Assembly: GCA_029891345.1 (NCBI GenBank)
Contig: CM057009.1
Span: 287,690,966 to 287,754,965, forward strand
Reading direction: 5' to 3'
DNA: 64,000 nt
DNA from: Dryococelus australis
Taxonomy: Eukaryota > Arthropoda > Insecta > Phasmatodea > Phasmatidae
Shown: positions 1 through 11,814 of the stretch, piece after piece
Layout: every line of letters begins with the position of its first letter
Position numbering within the stretch: position 1 is the first letter of the stretch
The notes under the pieces: model-generated
Told to the model about the DNA's origin: nothing
Databases searched by the model: none
What the model saw: the letters and a program-made list of their open reading frames with translations, nothing else
Made by a program: the position numbers and the translations under genes

Positions 1-1197
1 CTGTACAACCACACCAATGTGTCATTACAAATGCACCCAACATGTTGGTATTATGCTGAGTCAACATGTCGCTCAGTAAGGAAATTTCAAACACAGCAGT
101 TGGCAGTATTGAAGTTCACGTTCCTTGGGAGTGTAAATTAACGTCAGGATAATTGACGCTTGTGCAAGCGACCCACATTTACGACACCACGAGCCCGGTA
201 TTACCACTCTCTCATGCAGTCATACCAATTCATTGGATGAAACAAAACAACTTGAGGTGAAACAATTTTTACTAGATGAGGAAATTTCGTTTTATACATT
301 ACACGAGAGTATCAATAACGAATGGAAAATAAAAAACACCGAGTTGCCCACGATAGAGTACACGCAAATCGAGTACGGCAATTTACAATTTAAATCACGG
401 GTACATTCAGTGCTACCGCAGGAGCCCTTCAACTATATAATTATGGTAATAATAATAGGTCTCACCATCGCTCTTGCTGTAATTTATTACAATGTCGTAA
501 ACATTGCTATTATATTGAATAGAGCAGTTCAAACTGCCTAGGCGATATCTGTATGTAAACTTACCTTATGTAGGTCCTCTTAGTGAAGGTATTCCAAACG
601 CGGCCAGTAGCAATTGCAACATGCAATGCACACATATGACTTTAGAGAACTATATTGGCGAATTAAGCCGTTACACAGTTGAAAGATAAGATGATAAGCA
701 GTCGTACTCAGAATCACAACCCGATAATGATAATTATATAACCAATGCTTATGCACTGCACTGATTCACGTACGCACAAAACCCTGCAACAGGTATCGTA
801 TGGCACGCCACGCATTGGTCAGGCATCATGAAATTAAGCATTTGCATTTTGCATCAGCGGGTGGCAAACATGATTTTTGCATTCGGCTGAACAAGTAGCT
901 CACTCTTGGAGCATGTGATAGAATGTGTAATACATGTCAGGAAGCGTGGAACGCAACAATTGCAGTTACTCCAGCATTGTGCAGTAGCGTACTGCAAAAT
1001 ATTCAGTTGTTTCAACAGGTAAGCTCTAGAGAGCACTGTTTGGCGGAATTCTTCCGTGCGACGAAAACGCCATTACTTTATTAATTTCATTCCAGATGGG
1101 GTCCCTGTAATTTTTAAGCATCTGCAGATTGTAACAATTTCAATTATAATGGCCATCATTATGATATACAAAAAGAGAATCAAGACTATTATGTAAA
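1..1197 (+). pseudogene. Possible envelope-glycoprotein-like fossil
   Basis: A 102-codon open stretch at 233-541 ends in a strongly hydrophobic segment (residues about 68-90, rich in I, V and L) followed by a short tail, as in the membrane anchor of a class I or errantivirus-type envelope protein. Upstream (1-170) a second reading has N-glycosylation-like NHT/NVS motifs and paired cysteines. A further hydrophobic anchor followed by a basic KKR cluster lies near 1,097-1,197. These are properties of a decayed viral glycoprotein, but no family signature is certain. It is broken in several places. The left edge is cut by the window, so gag-pol cannot be checked. It could also be an unrelated membrane protein remnant. 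Confidence 0.28.
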
Positions 1198-2024
1198 TTC
1201 TGTATCATACCTCTTTCCAAGTATTCAATATCTTATACACTAGTAGTAAACGTCGTATGTAGATATTCAAATACAGCCGCAGGACAGCACAACTATGTCA
1301 AACAATTCATACTTAGCACCACAATTAGCACACCCCTATAAGGCTATTGTGGAATTTTGACCTAAAATCGGTGCACCGTCCAACCCAAAACACGGTACCC
1401 CTGTGGTCGGTCCCAAATTTATTAAAACATAACATTTTATGGGGTTTGAAGATCGGTGCCGAGTACATTCCTTCCTCTTCCGTGGTCAACAAGAAGCAAA
1501 AGACCTATCAGTAGTTAAGTAATATCTTGCAGCAAACATATTGTACATAATATAGGTATGTCCACACCTCATATTAATGTACAGTGATTGCATTTTGTAC
1601 ACAAATTGGATCAAGCACACGAAGGTGTCTCCTGTAAATAGTGTAGCCTCTCGAGTAGAATCACTCCAATGTAAAAACCTGTAGAGACAATAAGTAAATT
1701 CCTATAAGTTAGACGTAGCAAATCATGATTTTCAAAGTGTTGAATAATAAGATAAATTAAAAATAATTTTTTTTAGGCGGACAGTTCCACACCATTTGTT
1801 ACAAAAAATACAACAAAACACTTGCAGTTTCATAATTAAATAGATAAGTATAGGTATCACTGAAAATTATTTACCGAATTATGTCACAAAATTTCTGTAC
1901 TTTAGTATTCTAGCTTTATTGCTCACAATAGAGATGCACGTTCGTATAATAAAACAAATTGTTATTAATGTATAATTTTTAATGTGCCAAATTAAGGCAC
2001 AGAAATATATTTTAAGCCTATATA
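1198..2024. other. AT-rich stretch without recognised content
   Basis: Only short open frames and A/T runs are visible. A somewhat GC-richer patch at about 1,340-1,500 has no tRNA-like boxes or coding signal that I recognise. Confidence 0.5.
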
Positions 2025-2822
2025 TGTAACACGACCCCAAGCCTCACGTAACTCCCAATGCCCTAGGGATACCATACAATCAGTGCCCGAGGACACTTAA
2101 AATTGTATTGCCCAATCGGCTTCCACGAGGAAGAAAGACTTTCTTGGGCAGCTCAATGGGTTCAGCACACTAGGGCACCTGGCTCGGCCATACAAGGCAC
2201 ACCCTCCCCCCCAAACATCACCAGCCTCAGGTCTGCTCACAGGGGACGCACGAGTTTTCGAGGAAGGAGGGCCATGCTGTGAGCTTCACAGGCAAGGGTT
2301 GCCAGGCCGAGTTCGAACGCTGAGAGGAAGTCGGCCATGGCAACTGGAGTTATGAGAATAGCCAGGGGAATGATTGCCAAAAGAAGGTCGGGCCCCAGGG
2401 TATATATGGGGCGAGTGGTGGTAGCTCGTGGCCATTTTGTTCCTGACCCCGCCAAAGGGCCGCCCATGACGTCGCAGCCGAGAAGACCGCCATCCTTGCG
2501 GTTCGGGATCGACTCCAGGAAAGAGCTGCTGTCGAGACGAGCCTCGTCGTAGTCGTCGTCGACTTATTGGGTAATTATCACTCCTATAGGGCGTCCCAGG
2601 TTAGGTGAGGCGAAGGCTAGTGAAGCTGACTCTAAAGGCTCCTTACGAGTGATTTTAAACTCTGACTAACTTGTAACGAGATTTTATAACGTAGGACATC
2701 TGTGGTCAGCACCTGAAGTATTGATGTAAATGTAATGCCTTATCAGATTATTGATTTTATGGTATTTAGAGATAATAAATGTAGTGTTTTGTATAAGTGC
2801 TCTTGTCATTTCTGAACTACAC
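2025..2822 (+). mobile_element. Candidate solo LTR (LTR-retrotransposon fossil)
   Basis: The block starts TGTAACACGACCCC, a common arthropod gypsy-type LTR start, and ends in CTACA. It is far more GC-rich than its flanks. A TATA box (GTATATATGG) lies at about 2,399, and a polyadenylation signal (AATAAA) lies at about 2,774, followed by a GT-rich stretch: the order expected of U3, R and U5. No primer-binding site follows and no polypurine tract precedes it, so a solo LTR is the better reading. A clear target duplication is not visible (CTATA before, CATTA after). An isolated host promoter is the alternative. Confidence 0.45.
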
Positions 2823-3800
2823 ATTACCCCTTAATGAATGTGTGACCATCTGGCGAAAGCGAGTTCACAGCAATATGCACTCCTTTTGATGGTTTTCATA
2901 CTTTTCCACAATTTCTTCAATTGGTCACCATCTCTCTGCAACGTAAAAGTATAATGGTTATGTAAATTTTCAATCAATAGGCCTGTTAAACTGACAAGAC
3001 GTAATTCTGTCAAAAATTGTGGGTTCAGTTGTCATTTTCGTCTATGAACAATTACCTTATAAATATTATTTATTATAAACCTGCTACTTTGACATGATTA
3101 TGTGCACTAAAATTCACAAAAGATTCTCATACTGTGTTAGAACTAGATTGAAAATTTTTTCATCAATCATTTGCTAAGCCCTGTATTTGTAGTTTAGTTA
3201 TTCTTAGTATCTCAAATTCTATGCAGACATTTCACTGTACACCGAAAGTCAGAAAGCTCAAAAATTAACTGTGCTTTAATTCTTAATATAATTTCGTCCC
3301 TTGTTTTGCTGGGCATTTGTGATACACACCTGTATACATAGTTAAGATCAAATTCCCATGATTCGCCCTGAAATCTTATGTAAGGTAGTTTTGATTAAGG
3401 TTACTTACAATGTAAATGTAACATGCATATTCATTTCATTTCCGACATAAAACATATTTCATGATTTTTTCTTTTGTTGCACATGTGCAATAATCTACAT
3501 TCATTTAAAACCTCAGTTTTACTTAATATAGGCCTACTTTTGTGAAATTATGGAGCGATCTATTACCAAAGTCGTAAGTACCTTCATAAATACATGTATT
3601 TGTTCCCAAATGACGTAAGAAAAGTTCTTTATTCAATAAATATCACAATTTCTTTCTTTGTAAACATTCATTAGATTAATAAGAACGTATTATTTTATTA
3701 TAAATAATTTCAATTTTAAATGTACTGAACAATAACTTTCTTGGCGAAGCAAATAATTGTTTATATATGGTATTTTATACTTTGTAAATAGGGCCTATAC
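2823..3800. other. AT-rich stretch without recognised content
   Basis: No coding, RNA or repeat signal is recognised. Short T and A runs and one CTTATAAATATTATTTATTATAAA-like palindromic patch near 3,055 are the only structure. Confidence 0.5.
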
Positions 3801-4015
3801 TGGTCGAGAATGAAAAATGACCACCACTAAAGTGGTGACATAGAAACACCATATACACATGGGGCATTGGTAGAGAGCAGTACACATAATGATCAACAAA
3901 GTAGGAACCGCGTACTAATAACAACACCGCTGCGCCCAATACAATTGTAGCTGATTCGGTGAAAGAGTAATCTGTTGTTTTAAGCATCGGACTGTGTGTA
4001 ATAAGTATTGTAGAC

Positions 4016-4927
4016 ATGCCACGACGACATAGAGAGCGACACTTCGTTCATTTGACGGACTTTGAACGAGGTCGTCTTGTAGGCCTGAGTGTGGCTGGAT
4101 GGTCCTTCCGAAGAATGTTCCAACACGTAGGATGTGAAGTGTTTGCTGGGCATTATTGGTGGTGCCGGTGGTCCAACTATGGTGCACATGCTTGTCAGTC
4201 TGGTTCTGGTGGGCAGAGGCATACCGATTCCCGCCTGGACCACAGCATCAGATGAGCAGCAATTGCTGATTAGGGCCACTATTGCACCCAGAGTGTCAGC
4301 TAGGACCACCATCAACCGTTTTTTGGATGCTGGGCTACAATAAAGGGTGCCGCTCGCCAGGCTTCCTCTCACATATCACCATTCAGCCCGCCTCGGATGG
4401 TGTTGCGAACGAAGAAACTGGGGGGATAAATGTTGTGGTGTTGTGTTTATTGATGGGAGCAGATTCTGCCATGGCGCCAGTGACGGTCGTTTGCAAGTGC
4501 AGCATCGACCAGGATAGCGGCAACAACCAGAGTGTATACAGCAGCGACATAAAGGACCAACTCCTGGCATCATGGTCAGGGCTGAAATACCCTAAACTGA
4601 CCATTTGCCTCTGGTGTTTTTTGAGGGAACATTGAACAATGAAAACTACATCCAAAACATCATCCAGCTCATTCTATTCCCATTCCTACACCACCAACAA
4701 GATGTCCTCTTCCAGCAGGACAATGTTTGTGCACACAACATCTTCTGTTTCCCAACGTGCTTTCGAATGTGTTTGTCAATTCACTTGGCCAGAACGATCA
4801 CTGGAACGTGTGGGACACCTGGGACGGCATTTGGGGCAGTCTGCATTACCGGCAACAAACCTACACTAATTGCAACATCAGGTGGAATAAGTGTGGAATA
4901 CTATTCCCCAAGATGACATCCGACAAC
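4016..4927 (+). pseudogene. Tc1/mariner-family transposase, main part, broken
   Basis: A Tc1-type DDE transposase binds the terminal repeats and cuts and pastes the element at TA sites. The start at 4,016 gives a basic N-terminus (MPRRHRERH) and the paired-like DNA-binding helix LTDFERGRLVGLSVAGWSF, typical of the family. The first frame is lost near 4,130. A region resembling the first catalytic stretch (F-x-D-G-S-R-F, then CHGASDGR) is at about 4,440-4,490. The second catalytic motif is in FQQDNVCAH (about 4,712-4,738), equivalent to the family's QQDNARPH. The VWD of the third motif is at about 4,820, with the glutamate position changed. The frame shifts repeatedly, so no functional protein is made. 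The segment ends with PQDDIRQ-like coding where element A interrupts it. Confidence 0.8.
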
Positions 4928-5400
4928 AGTAGTAGGATAAGTTTATTTTGGGCATAAGAGAATGGGGATTCAAAGCCTCAGAACCAGTTGCTGCCATCTT
5001 GAATTTCCCTTTTTTCCCTGAAATTTTTCTTTTTACCCTAAAAAATGGCAAATATCGCTAGAATTTCCCTAAAAATGTTCTTTATTCCCCTAAAATTTTT
5101 CCTTTTAACCTTAAAATTTCCCATTTTTTCCTAAAAAAAATTACGAAACCTCCCAGTTGCAAAAAGAAACATTTTTTTTTGCAAAAAGAAGCTGTTGGGA
5201 GCTTTTGAAATGTTTGTGAGGACTTAGGACTCAGGCCCTATACCCATGACCTTCAATGACCTTGAACCCAAAAATTCATAAAATTCAGTGAGCATATTAT
5301 GTTACGGACTACTAACACCACATTGGTGGCAGGTGACCTTGACCTTAACTCCATGATCTTGAATAACCTTGAACCCAAAAACTTCACCCAAGACTCGCTC
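4928..5400. repeat. Element A left terminal inverted repeat
   Basis: About 470 bp matches the minus strand of about 7,620-8,062, including GAGGACTYAGGACTCAGGC and the CTTGAACCCAAAA motif. The arms are visibly diverged by substitutions and small indels. Confidence 0.8.
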
Positions 5401-5525
5401 CACCCAAGACTCGCTCCACCCAAAACTCACTCCACTCAAAACTCATTCCACCCAAGACTCGCTCCACCCAAGACTCGCTCAACCCAAGACTCGTTCCACC
5501 CAAGACTGACTCCTGCAGACTGACT
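5384..5525. repeat. Minisatellite, 15-16-bp units
   Basis: About nine imperfect copies of CCACCCAAGACTCGCT in tandem. The array is at the inner edge of A's left arm and is absent from the right arm. It keeps an open frame on both strands, which is a repeat artefact. Confidence 0.85.
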
Positions 5526-5529
5526 CCAG

Positions 5530-6788
5530 AATGTGATGTCTCAGTTCCTTCATGCAGTTGGTCAGCAGCAATCACTTGGCAACTCAGTGATTGGCTGGTC
5601 GGCGTCTGAACAATGTATTAATGGTGGAATGTAATTAGTTCTATGTCAATAACGCATCGTATGGCTTGCATAAATATTTATTATAAGTAGTTGGGGCCAG
5701 TCGAGAGGCTTAGTTTGACAATGGCTGCCATGAAAGATACATAGTCTCGGCTAGCTCCTGCAGCTTCGTATCTAAGTCTTTTTATGCACCTGCGGTGTCT
5801 TTGGACACTCCAGAGCTAATGGTAACTATGGCAGTACCGTCGATTTCTCGTTCGAGTGAGATGTCTCCTCTTTAACCAGCGCATTGACTTCTTCAACTGT
5901 GATCTCTATATAACTAACATTATCTACTTCCACCAGTTCAGTACCATCGTTTCAGATTGGTATTGTGCCATCAACTTCTTCAGCTGTTACGCCTACGAAA
6001 TCTTCAATGAAGCCATCGAACTTTTCGGCTGAGGTACCTAGAACATTATTACTGGCGTTACCTGCTTCTTAATCTCCAGCTCCTACATCCCCAACAGGTC
6101 TGTCCAAGTCTTTGCCTGAACCACTACATCGTCATCAGTGTCACTTTGTGATAAGACATTTGCTTTCGGGTAAGGTGTACGGCGCCATGAAAGCTTTAAT
6201 TGTGCCAAGAATCCCTGTCGCATGTCATATTTGTGTGACAAGTGCAGTAAGCAGTCCATCCATACCAACAGTTTTCTCTTGTAACTTCAGTACATGTCCT
6301 CAAAAGTGTAGAAAACTCCATAACCTGCCCTGCACAGTTTGTCTGTATAATAAATCTCACGATTTTTTTTTCGAACAAGCAGCACACGCGTGGGAATAGC
6401 GAGATGAATAAAATACTGTAATCTACAACAAAGTTGCATACATTGAGATGCATTTATATCAAAGAATACTGTAATATTTTTTTTCGAGGGAATGAACCAC
6501 CGTATTAAATTAATAGAATTAATTCATGCCAGTGAACAAATTTTTTTCGTGTTTACCTAATTGGCCAGAATGTAATTAAACTTTAAAAAGCACAGAAATA
6601 AAACTAATTAATAAAAAGTATTGTATAAATTACCATTGTACTATATGTATGAGTATATAATTAAATAAAAAATACTTTTAAAAATTGAACAAATTTAAAT
6701 TTTACATAGTATGTATATATTTCATAAGTTATGCTTCTAGGTATACTTTTGATTGGAAAAATAATTTTTCAAAACAGAAATGAAAAAT
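5530..6788 (+). other. Element A core with Ser/Thr/Pro-rich and Cys-rich coding-like remnant
   Basis: The plus-strand reading at about 5,850-6,080 is Ser/Thr/Pro-rich (STSSVPSF, PSTSSAVTPTKSS). The open stretch at 6,112-6,399 carries a cysteine cluster (CHIC, then SCNFSTCPQKC, then PCTVC), loosely like a zinc ribbon. I do not recognise the family. It may be a cargo gene of the element or chance. From about 6,400 the core is AT-rich with no signal. Confidence 0.3.
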
Positions 6789-8062
6789 TTCAGATTTTCC
6801 TATGCCTATAAATATGAGTGTCGGCAGCTTGCTTGGCAATAGAATCGAGAAATTAACGCCGCTTATGATTTCAAAATGGAATCCAACATGGGGGGTGTCA
6901 AAATGCAGCCTATACTTTAAAAACATTAACAAATGTGGCTGCTACATGGTGGGTGAATTAATACACTAGCACAACATAGGTGATGAAAATATATGAATTA
7001 CAATATGGCAGTCGAACGAAGATAATAGACACACTCCAGCAAAGTATAAACAAATGACAAAAACAATCCAAGATAGCGTCTTCCAGCAATGTATAAACAA
7101 ATAGACGAAAAACCAAGACGGCGGCATCTAGCAATGTATATTTAATTTTTTTTAGAATTTTCAACAATTTAAAAATAATTTTTAATTTTTTAACAATAAA
7201 ATCTTTAGATTTTTTGCAATCTCTTATTAATTTTGTGGATTCAAGGTCATTAAAGGTCATGGGGTCAATTTAACCTGCATCCAATATGGTAGTAGTAGTC
7301 AGTAAAATAATATACTGGTTGACTTTTATTGATTTTTGTAATTTTTTGGGTTGCGGTTTATTCAAGATCACTGGGTCTAGATCAAGGTAACCTGCATCCA
7401 ATATGGTGGTAATAGTAACATAATATGCTTGCTTACATTTATGATCTTTTTTTAATTTTTTGGGAACTTTTTGGGTTCATTGTCATTAAAGGCCACGGGG
7501 CAAGGTCAAGGTCTCCTGCATCCAATATGGTGGTTGTAGTCAGTAATATAGATAATATGCTCGCTGACTTATATTAATGTTTAGGATATTTTTGGAATTT
7601 TCTGTGTTCAAGGACATTAAATGTCACGAGGTCGAGGTTAGGGTCTCCTGCATCCACTATGGCGGTAGTAGTAAATAACATAATATGCTAGCAAATTTTA
7701 TGATTTTTAAAATTTTTTTGTGTTCAAAGTCATTCAAGGTAATGTATATATTGCCTGAGTCCTGAGTCCTCACAAGCCTCTATAAAGGTTCCAACGGCTT
7801 CTTTTTACAAAAAAGAGGTTTCTTTTTTGGTTCTTGGAGGCTTCGTGCTTTTTCTTTTTAAACCGGGAATCTTTGAAGGGAAAAGAGAAATTTTTAGGGA
7901 GAAAAGGGAACTTTTTAAGGAAATTCTAGCGATTTTGATCGTTTTCGAGGAAAGAAATATTATGGGAAGAAAGGGAAAAAGGGAAATTTAATGTGGTGGC
8001 GGATGGCTGCGAGGCTCCGAATCCCAAAACCCTTATGCCCGAAAGAAGATGATCCTACAACT
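6789..8062. repeat. Element A right arm with internal tandem repeat
   Basis: The inner part (6,789-7,150) is homologous to inner-arm sequence of element B at 35,070-35,420 (plus) and 21,740-22,040 (minus). About 7,270-7,745 holds four tandem units of roughly 120 bp. Each begins CCTGCATCCAATATGGTGG and ends in a 'TTCAAGGTCATTAAAGGTCACGGGGTCAAGG'-like stretch. The left arm has a single unit. The last 320 bp form the terminal repeat proper. Confidence 0.75.
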
Positions 8063-8175
8063 GACACATTTGTGATCGTTTCTACGCACGACTGGAAGAC
8101 TGCATCGTCGCTAAAGGAGGTTACATAAGATATTGGCATTATTGTTCAAGAAACTCTGTAGCCTCTGTTCTATAG
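8063..8175 (+). pseudogene. Transposase C-terminal piece beyond element A
   Basis: The frame reading DRFYARLEDCI, then GGY, matches the usual Tc1 C-terminal pattern (MHARLHACIQ, then GGYTGY) and ends at TAG 8,173-8,175. It continues the coding left off at 4,927, so the 3.1 kb between is an insertion. AATAAA follows at about 8,230. Confidence 0.75.
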
Positions 8176-8250
8176 ATGTACGACCCTGTGATCATTATCA
8201 TATACAGTGTACAACCTGTATAGTTATTCAATAAAATCTCCGTTCGTACG

Positions 8251-8629
8251 GGCGTTTATTTTCAATCTTACATCAAAGTTCGTCAATGGTCCAGTCGAAA
8301 AGCAAACAGTGAATTTGAAACATACATAAACAATTTTTTGCTAGATAGCAAATCGTGTCACAATTTTCTCATAAAATATTGTAATTAAAATACGGTAACA
8401 GCGATTTATACTCTAATCAATTGTAGGTTATTCGTACTATAACTTTGGTTATGTATATTACATGTATTTGTGATATTCTTATTTGATTTCCTTGACATTG
8501 ATTCTTATCTGGTTTCTCTCAAGATACATTTCAAAATGACAAAGAATAAATTTAAGCACTCAAAAATTCTAAATTATAAGAATTTTATTCTTCTTTTGTT
8601 AATTTATGTTATTATTGTAATTGTAAAGG
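8251..8629. other. AT-rich stretch without recognised content
   Basis: No coding or repeat signal is recognised. A hydrophobic open frame running into the following SINE is a composition effect. Confidence 0.5.
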
Positions 8630-8745
8630 GCTTTTTAACGTCCCCCAGTCTTGTGCTGGATAGCTTAGCAGGGATTTGAACCCAGAGCCACCCGAACCCC
8701 AGATCGGTGGCGCGCCAACCGACTGCGCCACGGGAGGTCGGTTTT
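8630..8745 (-). repeat. Short tRNA-derived SINE (type 2)
   Basis: On the minus strand CCTCCCGTGGCGCAGTCGG gives a tRNA-like A box. About 50 bases later GGGTTCAAATCCC gives a near-perfect B box. A short tail ending in TTAAAAAGCCC follows. The anticodon arm does not fold as a normal tRNA and the 3' acceptor strand is missing, so this is a tRNA-headed SINE rather than a tRNA gene. Confidence 0.7.
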
Positions 8746-11498
8746 AAGTCATTATGGATTTTTATTTCTACGCGTGTGTAAAGTTCGTTAAATCTTTATA
8801 TCTATTATAACATTCAATAGTGCTTTAACTTTCCTCATGTAAGAAAGCCGAAAATAAATAGCCAGGAAGCGTATGTTACAGTTTGTGAGTAAAATAACTA
8901 TTTAAATTAAAGTCATGCTGCTGCTACTTAGCAAATCAAACGAAATTCATAGCAAATACGTATAATTTATTATTGGAAATTTAATTTTTTTAGCAGGTAT
9001 GCACGTACAGTCATCGTGATACGTAGAGATTTGTTATACCCCTTGGACACAGCATCCCAAGATGCAGTCCTCTTTTTGCAACACATTGCGTCGGTTTTTC
9101 ATTCTTGACTATATCGCAAATATCTCTTTGAAGATAGTTCGTTCACTACCTGATTTATTGTAACTTTTAGTTATCCCACTCTTAATAGCATCTGATCAGC
9201 ATCAGCGAATAATACGTGTTTAGACACCGAAAAGGAATGCCCAAGAACAGTGAATACACCAAATATAATTTAAAATATTCATAACAATTAATAACTCAAC
9301 TGAAACATTCTACGTGTACGTAATTACTTCGTTCTTAATACTTTATTTAGCTTACTAAAACAACACATTACGGATTAAAAATAACAAATTATTACAGGTT
9401 TTTTTTTTGGGATGTAGACAATTTTCTCGTATCATTTGAAGCTTGGTCCGAATAACTAGTAGGCCTACATGTTTGAGGAATATTTCATGGAGTCTGGGTT
9501 AGTATATTATTCGCTCGAAGAGTGATGCTTGAATAAGAAGAAGAATCAGTACTTCACTGAGTATAGAACGTGTTGTTTGCCAAATAAACCTTCGACTATG
9601 AATACCAGCGTTTACCTTGGTACACAAGAAAAGCATAACAGTAACCGCAGAACATCGGATCGTGTGGACAAGAACTGGACGCTATGATTTGGAATCTATT
9701 GGTCGATAATTTCTCGAAACGTCTTCTGCATGATAGGTCCTGACATAGTGCATGAAAGGAATTGTTATGGTGCATGGGACAGCAACCAATCACAGCAGGA
9801 ATTAAAATTTCCATCGATGTTGTTTATTTAAAATGGAGGAAAATAGTTAGGCTTTAGAAACGAAGAAATGACACAAGATTTAAATTCCCTGAAAAGAACA
9901 GTCAGCAGTCTCATATTTATCCGCATATATACGTGCCCCAAAGTAAATATTATAAGAAAATATAAAATGTCAACTCTTTTAAACTGCAGCCAACTTTTAA
10001 AAAATATTACAATGTATAACCACAGCCAAAACATATAAATATCGTTTACCAATACAGACAACTTGGGTCAGACGATTCGAGAAATTTCTTTGACTAAAAA
10101 TAATACAAAAATATTAAATTGCGAATCATTTCGCACAATGTTTCTGGCTGTGTTAATGTTTTACTGTTACGTAATATGCTCCGTATACATGTTTTTCGTT
10201 GTTGTGAACCCATCATTAGAATAAAGAGAAGGATTTAAACATCGAAGTTCTATACCTACTAACGCATTTTAATAACCTGCAACATAACCGATATTTTTCC
10301 TGCTCTCAGCGAAAATGTTTCAAATGATTACTGTCAGAAGGGTTATTTTTGAAGGTGGGTTTTGAAAAGAGCCCAGTTCGCTGGGAAAAAAAGTTTTATG
10401 CTATATTTTCCTACACAGAGGTTGTGGGCAGCGACGGAAAAAACATATCTTCTTTTCACTACATGCAAATATATGTTTTCGCACCTTCACCCCTAACTAT
10501 TACTCATCACGGGCCGTCCTCTTCCTAACTCTATATCTCACCTTTACAAATATATTGTGGTAGCTATTTTGAAGGCTTATTATGTAGATATTATTTTTAA
10601 AATAATTTTTAAAATATTCAGGAGAATCTTAATTGTCGGTAATGTACTTAAATAAGAATAAACTGCAATTTGTTTTCAAAAATTATGTTTAATTTTAATT
10701 AAAGCGAATTCTTTCCTATATTTACAAACAAATTTTGGGGTATGCATATGTCTAAAGTTAAAAATTGACGCAAGCATTATTTAAATATTGGGATTCAATA
10801 TAATGGCCAAGAAACTTTATTTCGCATTCCTCGGAGAGATACATTTATAGGGTGATTATCGATAAAAACGCTTTATTAATGGTGATATTTATTTAGAACT
10901 CAAGAAATGTTTGATTACAATAATTATCTTTGTGTATTGCGAGATGGAAAAGTTAAGGCGCCTCTAACGCAACGTTCTGGCAGTTCAGCGCCCCATGCGG
11001 GCGCATAATTCGCATGGGCCTCCGAGAGCTGGAAACTAAAAAATTAACTACAGTATTTAGTATTTGCATGAAAAATGGTTCAACTTGTGGGTATTAGTTA
11101 CAAGTGCGATTTCGTCGCATTAAAAAATCTTGACCACCAATATTTTGCGTCATGGCATGGCAAAACAACAGTGTTGGTGTTTTCGGAACGTACAAACTGC
11201 ACTAACGAAACATTTACAGAAAATTTAAAATGGGTTGAGAAGGCCATGTCTTAATTCATTTCATGGTACACTATAAACAATTTTCTGGAAAACTTCCTAA
11301 ATTGTGATGGAAGTTTTTAACCTATACACTATATGGTAATAATATCACACATCAAGCTGCATATACAGGAATGTTTGGCATCGCTACTATTTCGTTGTGA
11401 ATTACCTCATTTCAGTGGATAAATCATCTTTTTTTTAAAATGATTTGTACGTCCCAGAAACACATAAATTATGATTTCGACATTTCGTTAAGCAAAAA
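8746..11498. other. AT-rich stretch without recognised content
   Basis: No gene is recognised on either strand. The longest open frames (minus 9,596-9,814 and 9,828-10,061) have no recognisable domain. There are T-rich and A-rich tracts only. Confidence 0.5.
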
Positions 11499-11756
11499 GG
11501 GGCGTTGATGTAGTGGTTAATATACTTGCCTCCCAACTAGGCGAACTGGGTTCGATTCCCGACAGGGTCACTCCGGATTTTCGCAAGTGGGAATCGTGAT
11601 GGACGATGCCGCTGGTCGCCGGATTTTCTCGCGAATATCCTGTTTCCCCTGACCTTGCATTCCGGTACTGCTTCATACTCACCTCGCGACGCCTTCATCG
11701 GCTCTCAAGACCTCGACGTTAAGAGCCGCCCATATCTCCCCACTGCACTCCACTAC
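11499..11756 (+). repeat. tRNA-derived SINE (type 1), copy 1
   Basis: The A box TGATGTAGTGGTTAATAT and B box GGGTTCGATTCCC form a tRNA-like head. They are followed by the family body (CGGATTTTCGCAAGTGGGAATCGTGATGG, then TTTTCTCGCG, then ACCTCGACGTTAAGAGCCGCCC) shared with copies at 12.9, 15.0 and 38.1 kb. It is about 255 bp and ends without a long A tail. Confidence 0.85.
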
Positions 11757-11814
11757 GCAAATGTACACCACGAAAAAAGTATGCAGTCTAAGTTTTTTAT
11801 GCTAGGAATTATCA

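Larger units (their letters stand above)
4928..8062. mobile_element. Element A: 3.1-kb non-autonomous Polinton-like fossil
   Basis: The ends are inverted copies of each other. The left end reads AGTAGTAGGATAAG; the right end, read on the minus strand, is AGTTGTAGGATCATC. Both are followed by GGGCATAAG, a GATTC-GAGCC-GCC motif and blocks of poly-purine/poly-pyrimidine 'GGGAAA' repeats. The flanks are GACAAC (4,922-4,927) and GACACA (8,063-8,068), a probable 6-bp target duplication as made by Polinton-type integrases. The right arm (from about 6,790) matches the inner arm sequence of element B, including the CATGGTGGGTGAATTAATAC stretch. No capsid, ATPase or integrase gene is recognised inside, so it looks like a deletion derivative mobilised in trans. 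Confidence 0.75.
3800..8250 (+). mobile_element. Decayed Tc1/mariner transposon split by element A
   Basis: This DNA transposon is identified by its transposase remnant (4,016-4,927 and 8,063-8,175). An AATAAA signal at about 8,230 follows the coding end, as is usual for these elements. The terminal inverted repeats were not resolved, so the outer limits are estimates. Element A (4,928-8,062) sits inside it, and the transposase reading resumes directly beyond A. Confidence 0.7.

Noticed and set aside
5299-5575. Open frames through the CCACCCAAGACTCGCT repeats
   Set aside because: They are repeat-driven; both strands are open simply because the 15-16-bp unit lacks stops.
8630-8745. A functional tRNA gene
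   Set aside because: A and B boxes are present, but the cloverleaf does not close and a SINE-type tail follows. The same applies to the SINE heads at 11.5, 13.2, 15.0 and 38.3 kb and to the tRNA-like stretch at 60.4 kb.
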